Source: an uncultured Bacilli bacterium (lineage in GTDB: Bacteria > Bacillota_I > Bacilli_A > RF39 > UBA660). Taken from it: DNA of 47,300 nt. Positions 30,450 through 38,830 of the stretch are shown here, piece after piece (position 1 is the first letter of the stretch; each line of letters begins with the position of its first letter). The stretch lies in contig CALVRI010000006.1 in the NCBI GenBank assembly GCA_944358525.1, positions 1 through 47,300 on the forward strand, read 5' to 3'. The position numbers and the translations under genes were made by a program. A model generated the notes under the pieces. The model was given only the letters and a program-made list of their open reading frames with translations. It had not been told where the DNA came from and made no database searches.

Positions 30450-32579
30450 ATGGAAGAAAAAGTTTTGGATATAATTAATAATCATAATAAAGCTTTAACA
30501 TATGATGAGATTTTAGAAAGATTAACTGATGAAGAGATTCCACAATTGCCTGAGGTTTTAAGTAAATTAATTAAAGAATTAAAAATAAGATTTACTAATA
30601 AAGGTAAATATGCGAAGTTTGATGATAAATCACAAAAGATTGGAACATTTGCGGCTAATAGAAAAGGCTTTGGTTTTGTTATTATTGATGGAGAAGATAA
30701 GGATTATTATGTCTCATCAGATAATGTAAATGGAGCAATTGATGGTGATGAGGTTGTTATTAAAGTACTTGATGAGTCAAGACATGAAGCAGCTGTTGTT
30801 AGAGTTAACAAACGTAATTTAACTAATATGCTTGTTGGTGAATTTTATAAAAAAGATGGGAAAAATTTACTTAAGTTAGATGATGATAAATTAAATATTA
30901 TTGTGGAAATTTCAGAAGATGATGCGAAAGGTGTGGTTCCTGGTCATAAGGTTGTCGTTAAGGTTGAAAATAAAATAGAGAAGAGTAATTATTATCAAGG
31001 TAAAATAATTCGTGTTTTAGGTCATAAGGATGATCCAGGTGTTGATATTTTATCGATTGCCGCAAGATATCAAATTAATGATGTATTTTCTGATAGAGTT
31101 ATAGAGGAATTAAAAAATATTCCTAATGAAGTTAGTTCAGATGAACTCAAAGGTAGACGTGATTTAACAGGTGAAGTGATATTTACTATTGATGGTGATG
31201 ATACGAAAGATATCGATGATGCAATTAGTATTAAAAAATTAGATAATGGAAATTATTTATTAGGTGTACATATTGCAGATGTCAGTCATTATGTTAAAGA
31301 AGGTACCGCTTTAGGTGATGAGGCTTATGCGAGAGGTACTAGTAGTTATTTGGCTAATACGGTTATTCCGATGCTTCCACATCAGCTTTCTAATGGAATT
31401 TGTTCATTAAATCCTAATGTTATAAGATTAACACTTTCTTGTGTTATGGAAATAGATGATAAGGGTAAGCTTGTAGACAGTGATATTTTTGAAAGTTATA
31501 TTAAATCTCGTAAACAGATGACTTATAAAAATGTTAATAAAATTTTGAATGAAAATGTTATTCCTAAAGGATATGAAGAATTTGCGGATGATTTAAGATT
31601 AATGGAAGAACTTTCTAAGATTATTAGAAAACGTAAGTTAGAAAAGGGATATATTGATTTTGATGTACCTGAGCCTAAAATTATTACTGATGAAGAGGGT
31701 AGAGCTATAGATATTCAAAAAAGAATACAAGATACTGGTGAAAATTTAATTGAGGATTTTATGATTATGGCTAATGAAACAGTAGCTAGTACAATTTCTT
31801 ATATGGATTTACCATTTATATACCGTGTTCATGGTTTACCTGATGAAGAGAAGATTAGAAATTTCTTGCACTTTGTAAATATTTTAGGTTATAAAGTTAA
31901 TGCGAATATTAAAAATATTACACCTAAAACTATTCAAAATATTTTAGGTCAACTTAAAGATAAAAAAGAGTATAGTATTTTATCTTCAATGCTTCTTAGA
32001 AGTATGCAGAAAGCGGTTTATGATAATGTGAATATTGGACATTTTGGTTTGGCAAGTAAATTTTATACACATTTTACTTCACCAATTAGAAGATTTCCTG
32101 ATTTGACAGTTCATAGATTACTTAGAACGTATTTATTTAATCATAATATTGATAATCAGGTTATAGATTATTATAATAGTACTTTACCGGAGATTGCTAA
32201 ACATTCATCTGAAAGAGAAATGGCAGCAACACAGTGTGAGAGAGATGTAGATGATATGAAGATGGCTGAATATATGGAAGGTCATATTGGTGAAGTTTAT
32301 AAAGGTATTATAAGTACTGTTACTAATTATGGTATTTATGTGGAACTACCTAATTTGGTTGAAGGTATGATAAAAATAGATCAATTAGAAGATGATTATT
32401 ATTTCTATGATGAATCGACATTTAGTTTAGTTGGTAAAAGAAGTAAGAAGAGATATATGCTTGGCGAGGCTATTGAGATTGTTGTAGATAGTGTAATAAA
32501 GGATAAGGGTTTAATTAATTTTAGACTTTACAAAAAAGGTGATAAAAATGGAAATACTAAACAGGAATGCGAAGTATAA
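30450..32579 (+). CDS. rnr: Ribonuclease R
   Basis: The ATG at 30450 follows aaaggggttgat; 709 residues. Domains in order: a winged-helix-like start (residues 1-60), cold-shock OB folds (GTFAANRKGFGFVIIDGEDK), then the RNB catalytic domain with TIDGDDTKDIDDAISI carrying the metal-binding Asp residues. A C-terminal S1 domain (GEVYKGIISTVTNYGIYVEL) completes it. It degrades structured RNA from the 3' end and works with SmpB/tmRNA on stalled messages. smpB overlaps its 3' end and ssrA follows, so the three trans-translation genes lie together. A TATAAT lies at 30423-30428. Confidence 0.97.
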   Translation: MEEKVLDIINNHNKALTYDEILERLTDEEIPQLPEVLSKLIKELKIRFTNKGKYAKFDDKSQKIGTFAANRKGFGFVIIDGEDKDYYVSSDNVNGAIDGDEVVIKVLDESRHEAAVVRVNKRNLTNMLVGEFYKKDGKNLLKLDDDKLNIIVEISEDDAKGVVPGHKVVVKVENKIEKSNYYQGKIIRVLGHKDDPGVDILSIAARYQINDVFSDRVIEELKNIPNEVSSDELKGRRDLTGEVIFTIDGDDTKDIDDAISIKKLDNGNYLLGVHIADVSHYVKEGTALGDEAYARGTSSYLANTVIPMLPHQLSNGICSLNPNVIRLTLSCVMEIDDKGKLVDSDIFESYIKSRKQMTYKNVNKILNENVIPKGYEEFADDLRLMEELSKIIRKRKLEKGYIDFDVPEPKIITDEEGRAIDIQKRIQDTGENLIEDFMIMANETVASTISYMDLPFIYRVHGLPDEEKIRNFLHFVNILGYKVNANIKNITPKTIQNILGQLKDKKEYSILSSMLLRSMQKAVYDNVNIGHFGLASKFYTHFTSPIRRFPDLTVHRLLRTYLFNHNIDNQVIDYYNSTLPEIAKHSSEREMAATQCERDVDDMKMAEYMEGHIGEVYKGIISTVTNYGIYVELPNLVEGMIKIDQLEDDYYFYDESTFSLVGKRSKKRYMLGEAIEIVVDSVIKDKGLINFRLYKKGDKNGNTKQECEV

Positions 32580-32982
32580 TTATCAGATTTTTGAGACTGT
32601 AGAAGCGGGAATTGTTTTAACAGGAACTGAGATTAAGTCTTTAAGGTTAGGTAAAGCTAATATAAAAGATAGTTATGTAAGAGTTAAAAATAATGAGATG
32701 TATATTATAAATATGCATATAAGTAGTTATGATAATGGAAATATATTTAATCATGATGAAACTAGAGAAAGAAAGTTACTTTTACATAAAAAAGAGATAT
32801 TTAAATTTAGAGATAAGATTAAATTAGAGAGTTATACAATTATTCCTTTGAAAGTTTATTTAGTTAAGGGAAGAGCTAAAGTATTAATAGGTCTTGCTAA
32901 AGGTAAGAAAAATTATGATAAAAGAGAAGATATTAAGAAAAGAGATATCGAGAGAAATATTAGAGCTAGACTTAAAAAATAA
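32548..32982 (+). CDS. smpB: SsrA-binding protein SmpB
   Basis: The ATG at 32548 follows aaaaaaggtgat inside the rnr end; 144 residues. Typical motifs are NRNAKYNYQIFE, GIVLTGTEIKSLR, GKANIKDSYVRV, and the C-terminal helix region GLAKGKKNYDKRE...IRARLKK. SmpB carries tmRNA into the stalled ribosome. It overlaps rnr by 32 bases and lies 49 bases before ssrA. Confidence 0.97.
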   Translation: MEILNRNAKYNYQIFETVEAGIVLTGTEIKSLRLGKANIKDSYVRVKNNEMYIINMHISSYDNGNIFNHDETRERKLLLHKKEIFKFRDKIKLESYTIIPLKVYLVKGRAKVLIGLAKGKKNYDKREDIKKRDIERNIRARLKK

Positions 32983-32985
32983 ATT

Positions 32986-33013
32986 TTGAAAAAAAGCTTT
33001 TATATGTTATAAT
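32986..33013 (+). promoter_or_regulatory. Promoter of ssrA
   Basis: TTGAAA (32986-32991), 16-bp spacer, TATAAT (33008-33013) with an upstream TG. It sits directly after the smpB stop, and the first tmRNA base (33032) is 19 bases on. Confidence 0.75.
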
Positions 33014-33031
33014 ATAAGAGCTTTATAAATT

Positions 33032-33385
33032 GGGGCCGTTTTTTGGTTTCGACAGGGATATGGAAGAATAAATGGCAAGTCGGAGGGACACGTTAAGTCC
33101 AAACTTAAATATAACTGGAAACAGAAATAATTACGTACCAGCATTTGCCTAAGGCTTTAAAGGTACACTCTTTTAATTCTTTAGCTCTCGAAGGATTTTA
33201 AGGGTTCGCATTTAGAGAGATATATCATTATTTAGCCTAGAGGTAATGATGAATTTTATGGGCTTACTAGTAAACGTAGTTGTTAGTTACTAATCTTTAC
33301 TGGGAAATTTTCTAACTAACTAAACTTGTAGATGTTTATTTGGAAATGTTTCTGGACAGGAGTTCAAATCTCCTCGGCTCCACCA
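33032..33385 (+). ncRNA. ssrA: tmRNA (10Sa RNA)
   Basis: 354 bases in one piece. The 5' end ggggccg pairs with cggctcc near the 3' end to form the acceptor stem, followed by A and an encoded CCA (33383-33385). The conserved 5' block ggtttcgacagg is present, and the T-arm is ggagttcaaatctcc. An internal reading frame supplies the tag. It rescues ribosomes stalled on broken messages with SmpB. The gene is intact even though an islet appears to begin at its 3' end. Confidence 0.97.
33117..33152 (+). other. tmRNA tag reading frame
   Basis: From a likely resume codon GGA at 33117, the frame reads GNRNNYVPAFA and stops at TAA (33150-33152). The tag would be A-GNRNNYVPAFA with the alanine from tmRNA charging. 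The AFA end resembles Mollicutes tags rather than the common Firmicute LAA/ALAA end. The exact resume codon is inferred from position after ataact. Confidence 0.75.
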
Positions 33386-33391
33386 AATTGA
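33381..33391 (+). repeat. att-like direct repeat, ssrA end copy
   Basis: caccaaattga spans the last five bases of ssrA and six downstream bases. The same 11 bp recurs at 34880-34890, after the AlbA gene. Each copy is followed within ten bases by a terminator hairpin, as expected if an element entered at the ssrA 3' end. Confidence 0.6.
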
Positions 33392-33399
33392 TAATTACT

Positions 33400-33426
33400 C
33401 GAACTAGCGATAGTTCGTTTTTTTTA
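33400..33426 (+). terminator. Terminator of ssrA
   Basis: cgaacta (33400-33406), loop gcga, tagttcg (33411-33417), then nine T. It is a strong intrinsic terminator 14 bases after the tmRNA end. Confidence 0.9.
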
Positions 33427-33441
33427 AATTTTAAATTACAT

Positions 33442-33470
33442 GGTCGAAAAGCGGTCGAAAAGCGGTCGAA
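33442..33470 (+). repeat. Tandem 11-bp repeat (2.6 copies)
   Basis: The unit ggtcgaaaagc occurs at 33442 and 33453, and its first seven bases again at 33464. The 11-bp period places the copies on one face of the helix. It lies between the ssrA terminator and the -35 of the AlbA gene, so it could bind a regulator or be an old integrase arm site. Confidence 0.75.
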
Positions 33471-33474
33471 TATA

Positions 33475-33503
33475 TTGATAATATTCTTTGTTTTGTATAT
33501 AAT
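33475..33503 (+). promoter_or_regulatory. Promoter of the AlbA-domain gene
   Basis: TTGATA (33475-33480), 17-bp spacer, TATAAT (33498-33503). The tandem repeat at 33442-33470 ends five bases before the -35, a position suited to regulation. Confidence 0.75.
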
Positions 33504-33520
33504 AATATTGGGTGATGAAA

Positions 33521-34822
33521 ATGTATAAAGAAGATCAAGAAACAGAATTAAAAGTTGAACTTACAAAGGATATAAAAAAAGAAATAGTTGCTTTTGCAAA
33601 TACAAATAATGGAACCATTTATATTGGTATAAATGATAATGGAAAAATTATTGGTTTAAAACATGCTGAAAAAGATTTAGAAGCATTAAGCGGAATGATT
33701 CGTGAGGGAATTAAATCTGATTTAACTCTTTACACAAAAATATATATTGAAAGAGTTGAAGATAAGGATATAATCATAGTTAAAGTTAGTGAAGCACCAA
33801 ATAAACCATATTATCTATCTGATAGAGGATTAAAATCATCAGGTGTTTATTTAAGGCATGGTAATGTATCAGTACAAGCAAATGAAGAAGTTATAAAAAA
33901 ATTGTTAATAGAAAGTAATAGTAATTCTTTTGAGAACAATGTTTCAAGTATGCAAGATTTACACTTTGAATATTTAAAAAATATTTTTAAAAATCATAAT
34001 ATTGAAATTGATGAGAATAAATTTAAAACACTAAATATTGTTAATTTAAACAATGAATACACCAATTTAGGATTACTTTTATCAGATGAATGTCCTTATT
34101 CAATAAAATGTGCAATTTTTAATGGAAATAGTAAATTAGAATTTAGAGATAGAAAAGAGTTTACTGGTTCTGTTTTAAAACAAGTAAATGATACATTTGA
34201 ATATCTTGATTTATATAATAAAACAAAAGGTAGAATTGTTGGTCTTGAAAGAATTGATACAAAAGATTATCCAGAATATGCACTTAGAGAATCGTTATTA
34301 AACGCAGTTATACATAGAGATTATAATTTTACGGGTAGCATATTAGTATCTTTATTTGATGATCGTTTTGAAATTACTTCTTTAGGAGGATTAGTCAAAG
34401 GTATTAGTATTGAGGATTTGTACAATGGTGTATCTGAATCTAGAAATCCTAATTTAGCTAATATATTTTATAGATTAAAATATGTTGAAAGTTTCGGTAC
34501 TGGTATTGAAAGAATTATGGAATCTTATGAAGGATATGATAAAGAGCCATTAATAACAAATACCCAAAATTCATTTAAAGTAACTTTATATAATGTTAAT
34601 TATATAAATGAAAATATTGTAAAAATACTACCTGCCAATTTAACTCAGGAAGAACAAATCATTGAATACTTGAAGAAAAATAGCAAAATAAATAGGAGAA
34701 TCGTAGAATCTTTATTAGATGTATCAAAAACTAGAGCAAATGATATTTTAAATAAAATGATCAATAATAATATTTTAATTCAAAATGGTACTGGCAAGAG
34801 TACATATTATGTGTTAAAATAG
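33521..34822 (+). CDS. AlbA/Schlafen-domain putative transcriptional regulator with HATPase-like domain
   Basis: The ATG at 33521 is chosen after ggtgatg; other in-frame starts lie 6 and 9 bases upstream. 433 residues. The N-terminal AlbA_2 (Slfn) domain has ETELKVELTKDIKKEIVAFA, then NNGTIYIGINDNGKIIGL. The central part is HATPase_c_4-like: ALRESLLNAVIHRDY and RFEITSLGGLVKGI, then NPNLANIFYRLKYVESFGTG. A C-terminal winged helix (VESLLDVSKTRANDILNKM) may bind DNA. Such proteins are common on islands and near defence genes; the target is unknown. It is the only gene of the islet between the two 11-bp repeats. Confidence 0.88.
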   Translation: MYKEDQETELKVELTKDIKKEIVAFANTNNGTIYIGINDNGKIIGLKHAEKDLEALSGMIREGIKSDLTLYTKIYIERVEDKDIIIVKVSEAPNKPYYLSDRGLKSSGVYLRHGNVSVQANEEVIKKLLIESNSNSFENNVSSMQDLHFEYLKNIFKNHNIEIDENKFKTLNIVNLNNEYTNLGLLLSDECPYSIKCAIFNGNSKLEFRDRKEFTGSVLKQVNDTFEYLDLYNKTKGRIVGLERIDTKDYPEYALRESLLNAVIHRDYNFTGSILVSLFDDRFEITSLGGLVKGISIEDLYNGVSESRNPNLANIFYRLKYVESFGTGIERIMESYEGYDKEPLITNTQNSFKVTLYNVNYINENIVKILPANLTQEEQIIEYLKKNSKINRRIVESLLDVSKTRANDILNKMINNNILIQNGTGKSTYYVLK

Positions 34823-34879
34823 GATTAGATTGATTTTTATATTAAATTATTGTAAAGTTGTAGATAACTTTCCCAATAG

Positions 34880-34890
34880 CACCAAATTGA
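34880..34890 (+). repeat. att-like direct repeat, distal copy
   Basis: caccaaattga, identical to 33381-33391. A terminator hairpin starts four bases later (34895). The sequence just upstream does not resemble the rest of the tmRNA 3' end, so only the core is repeated. Confidence 0.6.
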
Positions 34891-34894
34891 AAAT

Positions 34895-34918
34895 AACCGT
34901 TGAGAAATCAACGGTTTT
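34895..34918 (+). terminator. Terminator after the islet (perhaps the original ssrA terminator)
   Basis: aaccgttga (34895-34903), loop gaaa, tcaacggtt (34908-34916), then T. It has a 9-bp perfect stem with a GNRA-type loop. From its place after the second att-like repeat it may be the terminator that ssrA had before the insertion. The remaining gap to 35026 holds only AT-rich sequence with a TATAAT at 34960-34965. Confidence 0.85.
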
Positions 34919-35025
34919 AATATAATATTATTGTCTTTATATTTATTTGAATGATGTAGTATAATATTAGTAGTGATTATTTAATTAGTAAAAAAACAAT
35001 TTAATAGAGAAGTTAGGTGAATATT

Positions 35026-35778
35026 ATGAATCAAGTTTTTGATGTAAAAAATAATTTAATGGATAATGTAGATTTGGATATAATAAAAGATATAGAGGGT
35101 AAATGTTTTAACTTTGAGAGTTTATCACAAAGTGAGATAGATTATTATTTAAATTATATAGTTTATCAAACTAGAGTTTTACTTTCTTCTAAGAAAGGTA
35201 AGGATATAAATGATTACAAATTTAATTTTATGTGTGATACAGCTCAGTCTATTATTGCGAGATATTTTGAAAAATTAAATATATCTTATAAACCAGTGGA
35301 AACGAGAAGATCAATTACTAGTGACATTTTAGGTCATAGCTTTTTGATAGCAGATTTTAATGTAGATGGTGAACTTAAAAGCTATATTATAGATCCAACA
35401 TACAATCAATTTTTTGATGTTGATAGATGTAGTGAAAATAATTTTAAAGTTATTAATGGTGTAGTAGTGAAAACACCTGATTTAGGTTATTTTGCTTTAA
35501 AGGAAAGTGAAAATAATCAAAATGTTATAAAAAATTTAATTAGATGTGGTTATATGGAATTAACTGAGGAAAATGCAAAAATATATGGTGATTTATTTTA
35601 TAAAACAAAAACAGGTAATATAAATTATTTTAATTCAAAGTTAGAAATGTCTGGTGGAATTTATATTAAGGGTTTTAGAAATTCTGACGCACATTTAACT
35701 TATACTGATAATGAGCTTTTAGAAATGAGTCTTTGTTTAGAACCTATTTATAAAGATAATTTTAAATTAAAAAAATAG
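35026..35778 (+). CDS. Unknown protein with a Cys-His-Asp pattern (papain/transglutaminase-like candidate)
   Basis: The ATG at 35026 follows taggtga; 250 residues, no signal peptide, no membrane helix. The pattern is Cys70 (FMCDTAQSI), His104 (LGHSFLIADF) and Asp123 (YIIDPTYNQFF), in the order and setting of a transglutaminase/papain-type triad: a helix after Cys, then two strands with His and Asp. I do not recognise a family. A secreted effector of the type IV machine is possible but is only a guess, since no export signal is visible and the locus is 7 kb away. Confidence 0.55.
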   Translation: MNQVFDVKNNLMDNVDLDIIKDIEGKCFNFESLSQSEIDYYLNYIVYQTRVLLSSKKGKDINDYKFNFMCDTAQSIIARYFEKLNISYKPVETRRSITSDILGHSFLIADFNVDGELKSYIIDPTYNQFFDVDRCSENNFKVINGVVVKTPDLGYFALKESENNQNVIKNLIRCGYMELTEENAKIYGDLFYKTKTGNINYFNSKLEMSGGIYIKGFRNSDAHLTYTDNELLEMSLCLEPIYKDNFKLKK

Positions 35779-35825
35779 TATAATTTTTGTATAATTTCCC
35801 ACAATAATTATTGAGGAGGGAAGTT

Positions 35826-36557
35826 ATGAAAAAAGTATTATATTTTCTAGTGGCAATAGTTTTACTTACTGGTTGTAGTTGCAGCGCTAACATGGGTAAT
35901 ACACCGACTAAAAAAGTTGAAGAGTATTTGAATAAATACCAAACTAACGATGATGATGTTGTTAGTGATTTAGATGAAGTACTTACAAATGATACAACTT
36001 TAACAGCTGATGAGAGAAATGATTATAGTGATTTCATGAAAACACATTATCGTGATATGCAGTATGAGATAAAAGATGAAACTATTGATGGCGATACAGC
36101 TACTGTCGATGCTGAAGTTATAGTTAGAAACTATGCAGATGTAGTAAATGAAGCTAATGATTATCGCTTAAATAATCCTGATGAGTTTGATGATAACAAT
36201 ACTTTTGCATCTTATAGGTTGGGTAAGTTAAAAGAAGTAACTGATACAGAAACTTATACAATCACTTTCCATTTGACTAAAGAAAATGATGAATGGAAAA
36301 TAGATGATTTAAGTGATGATGATTTACGTAAACTTAGTGGTTTATATGGAGTTACTGATGTAAATACAAGTGTACCTGATAATACTAATGATAACACTAC
36401 TGATGATAACAATAATGATGATAACAACGGTGTTATTGGTGATATAGTTGATGATGCAACTGATAGTATGACTGATAATAATACAACAAATGATAATAGT
36501 ACAGATGATAACACTGATAACAATACAACTAATGATAATAATACAGATAATAATTAA
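35826..36557 (+). CDS. Lipoprotein with Asn/Asp/Thr-rich C-terminal tail
   Basis: The ATG at 35826 follows gaggaggga; 243 residues. Lipobox LLTGC with the modified Cys at about 18. The middle (30-165) is a helical plus beta domain of DUF4878/NTF2-like look (KKVEEYLNKY at the start, TFHLTKENDEWKIDDL at the end). The last 70 residues are a repeat-like D/N/T tail without structure, probably spanning the wall. Two TATAAT-like sites lie in the 47-bp gap before it. Function unknown. Confidence 0.7.
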   Translation: MKKVLYFLVAIVLLTGCSCSANMGNTPTKKVEEYLNKYQTNDDDVVSDLDEVLTNDTTLTADERNDYSDFMKTHYRDMQYEIKDETIDGDTATVDAEVIVRNYADVVNEANDYRLNNPDEFDDNNTFASYRLGKLKEVTDTETYTITFHLTKENDEWKIDDLSDDDLRKLSGLYGVTDVNTSVPDNTNDNTTDDNNNDDNNGVIGDIVDDATDSMTDNNTTNDNSTDDNTDNNTTNDNNTDNN

Positions 36558-36578
36558 TTTGTAAACTTAATTATTGTG

Positions 36579-36603
36579 ATGGACATATTTGTCCATTTTT
36601 TTG
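36579..36603 (+). terminator. Terminator after the lipoprotein gene
   Basis: atggaca (36579-36585), loop tatt, tgtccat (36590-36596), then seven T. Confidence 0.88.
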
Positions 36604-36627
36604 TATATAATTTTTTAGGTGATATAG

Positions 36628-37701
36628 ATGAAGAAATTAATTTTAATACTTCTTTTATTTTTACCTTTTAAGGTTTTTGCCTATTCTACTAGTGCGAAAG
36701 CGGCTATTTTAATGGATATGGATAGTGGTAGGGTTATATATGGTAAAGATGTTCATTATGTTCAAAGTGTGGCTTCAATTTCTAAAATAATGACAGCAAT
36801 AGTAGCTATTGAAAATAGTGATATAGAAAAAGAAGTAACAATTGGTGATGAAGTTTTAAAAGCATATGGTTCAGGAATTTATGTACAAATAGGTGAAAAA
36901 ATTAAATTAGAAGATTTACTTTATGGACTTATGCTTAGAAGTGGTAATGATGCGGCTTTAGCTATTTCAGTAGCAGTTTCAGGGGATACGGATAAGTTTG
37001 TTAAGATGATGAATGATAAAGCTAAGGAACTTGGAATGAAAAATACGACTTTTAATAATCCAAGTGGTCTTGATGAGGAAAAGGGTAATTTTTCTTCAGC
37101 TTATGATATGGCTTTACTTATGAGTTATGCGATGAAAAATAAAGAGTTTAGAAAGATTACTGGAACTAAAGATCATACGGTTAAGACTGATAAAAATGTT
37201 TATAAATGGCATAATAAAAATAAATTACTTTCTAGTTATAAATATATTACTGGTGGAAAAACAGGGTTTACAAAAATTGCTAAAAGGACTTTAGTGACAA
37301 GTGCGAGTAAAGATGGGATGAATTTGACAGTAGTAACAATTAACGATGGTGATGACTGGGATGATCACAAGAATTTGTATGAAGAAGCTTTTAGTGAATA
37401 TACATCATATACACTTTTAAATAAAGGTGAAATTAGTATATTGGATGAAAGTTATTATGATAAAGATACACTTTATTTAAAAAATAATTTTAAATATTTA
37501 CTTAGAAAAAATGAAGAAAGTATTTTAAAGTTAAAGTTTGAAATAAATAAAAAAAGAAAGTATAAAACGGGAGATAAAGTTGGGATAGTTAAGGTTTATT
37601 TGGGTGATAAGGTTGTACACGAAGAGGATATTTATGTAAAAAAGGGTAAAGAAAAGGAGAGCTTTTGGAATAAAATTTTAAGCTGGTTTAAACATGATTA
37701 A
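36628..37701 (+). CDS. dacB: D-alanyl-D-alanine carboxypeptidase (DacB/DacF type)
   Basis: 357 residues with a signal peptide (cleaved near VFA-YS). The catalytic motifs are SISK (Ser50, Lys53), SGN (105-107) and KTG (211-213). A C-terminal beta domain follows, and the end (FWNKILSWFKHD) looks like an amphipathic membrane anchor. It trims the last D-Ala of peptidoglycan stem peptides. The order here, carboxypeptidase-spmA-spmB-rluB, matches the Bacillus dacB operon, in which DacB controls cortex cross-linking in spores. That context, more than sequence, favours dacB over the related dacF. It overlaps spmA by 8 bases. Confidence 0.9.
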   Translation: MKKLILILLLFLPFKVFAYSTSAKAAILMDMDSGRVIYGKDVHYVQSVASISKIMTAIVAIENSDIEKEVTIGDEVLKAYGSGIYVQIGEKIKLEDLLYGLMLRSGNDAALAISVAVSGDTDKFVKMMNDKAKELGMKNTTFNNPSGLDEEKGNFSSAYDMALLMSYAMKNKEFRKITGTKDHTVKTDKNVYKWHNKNKLLSSYKYITGGKTGFTKIAKRTLVTSASKDGMNLTVVTINDGDDWDDHKNLYEEAFSEYTSYTLLNKGEISILDESYYDKDTLYLKNNFKYLLRKNEESILKLKFEINKKRKYKTGDKVGIVKVYLGDKVVHEEDIYVKKGKEKESFWNKILSWFKHD

Positions 37702-38281
37702 TAAACTTTGGGTGGGACTCATTGTAATAGGCTCTTTGTGTTTAATTTTTACTGGTAAAGGAGATGTTTTAAATGCTCAAATACTTTCTTCTGGTAAGGC
37801 AACCTTAGAGCTGGTGATGCAGATTTTTCCATTAGTTTCTCTTTGGCTTGGTATTATGAATATTGCGAAAGAGTCTGGGTTACTTTCTAAAGTATCTAAA
37901 TTTATTTATCCTCTTTTGCACAAAATTTTTCCGGATATTCCTAAAGGTCACGAATCATTTAGTTATATTTCTTCTAATATAATTGCGAATATGTTTGGTC
38001 TTGGTAATGCGGCTACACCTTTTGGTCTTAAAGCGATGAAGTCACTTCAAAGCTTGAATAAGAACAAAGAACAGGCAAGCCGTAGTATGATTACTTTTTT
38101 GGTGATTAATACATGTGGGCTTTGTATCATTCCAACTACTATTATTTCCCTTAGAATGCTTTATGATAGTAAAGATCCTTCTTTTATAATGATTCCCTGT
38201 TTAACCATCAGTTTTATTTCACTTATATTTGGACTTGTTATTGATAGAATCTGGAGTAAAAAAGGTGGTGGTCATAAGTGA
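37694..38281 (+). CDS. spmA: Spore maturation protein A
   Basis: 195 residues with about five helices. It contains the nucleoside-recognition (Gate) pattern: LGIMNIAKESGLL in the first half and NMFGLGNAATPFGLKAM in the middle. In Bacillus SpmA and SpmB help dehydrate the spore core. It overlaps dacB and spmB at both ends, so the three are translated together. Length is normal for the family. Confidence 0.92.
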   Translation: MINKLWVGLIVIGSLCLIFTGKGDVLNAQILSSGKATLELVMQIFPLVSLWLGIMNIAKESGLLSKVSKFIYPLLHKIFPDIPKGHESFSYISSNIIANMFGLGNAATPFGLKAMKSLQSLNKNKEQASRSMITFLVINTCGLCIIPTTIISLRMLYDSKDPSFIMIPCLTISFISLIFGLVIDRIWSKKGGGHK

Positions 38282-38796
38282 AGATGGCATCAAGTTTGTT
38301 TATTCCTATTTTAGTTTTGGTGGTTATTATATATGGTGTTTATAAAAAAATAAATGTTTACGATAGTTTTATAGATGGAGCTAAAGAAGGAGTACCAATG
38401 GTTAGTTCGATGTTTTTTTCACTTTTAGCAATGATATTTGGGGTAAATATATTTTTAAAAAGTGGAGTTGTAGATTATTTTTTTGATTTTTTAAAACCTT
38501 TACTTGTATTAATCCATATTCCCGCTGAAGTTTTACCGGTGGCAATTATGAGACCGCTTTCTGGAAGTTTTGGACTTGCTTTACTTAATGATATGTATAA
38601 AGTGTATGGTCCTGATAGTTTTATTAGTATTTTAGCTTCAGTTATTCAAGGTTCTAGTGATACAACTATATATGTAATAACTTTATATTTTGGGACTATT
38701 GGGATTAAGAAAATTAAATATGCTTTATGGGTTGGATTATTAACTGATTTATTTATGGTTATAACTGCTTTAATTATTGTTCCCTTGTTTTTTTAA
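38278..38796 (+). CDS. spmB: Spore maturation protein B
   Basis: GTG start overlapping the spmA stop (gtga); 172 residues, several helices. It has the Gate pattern with FIDGAKEGVPMVSSMFFSLL and the later IMRPLSGSFGLALLNDM and QGSSDTTIYVITLYFG. Partner of SpmA. Followed by rluB, as in Bacillus. Confidence 0.92.
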   Translation: MKMASSLFIPILVLVVIIYGVYKKINVYDSFIDGAKEGVPMVSSMFFSLLAMIFGVNIFLKSGVVDYFFDFLKPLLVLIHIPAEVLPVAIMRPLSGSFGLALLNDMYKVYGPDSFISILASVIQGSSDTTIYVITLYFGTIGIKKIKYALWVGLLTDLFMVITALIIVPLFF

Positions 38797-38813
38797 TTTT
38801 TATTATGTATAAT
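38785..38813 (+). promoter_or_regulatory. Promoter of rluB
   Basis: TTGTTT (38785-38790), 17-bp spacer, TATAAT (38808-38813). It overlaps the end of spmB and would let rluB be expressed in growing cells apart from the sporulation genes. Confidence 0.6.
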
Positions 38814-38830
38814 TTTTATAGGTGATTTTG

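Noticed and set aside
33340-33528. 62-codon open frame over the tmRNA 3' end and terminator
   Set aside because: It runs through the tmRNA acceptor region and the terminator, has no ribosome binding site and no plausible protein character.
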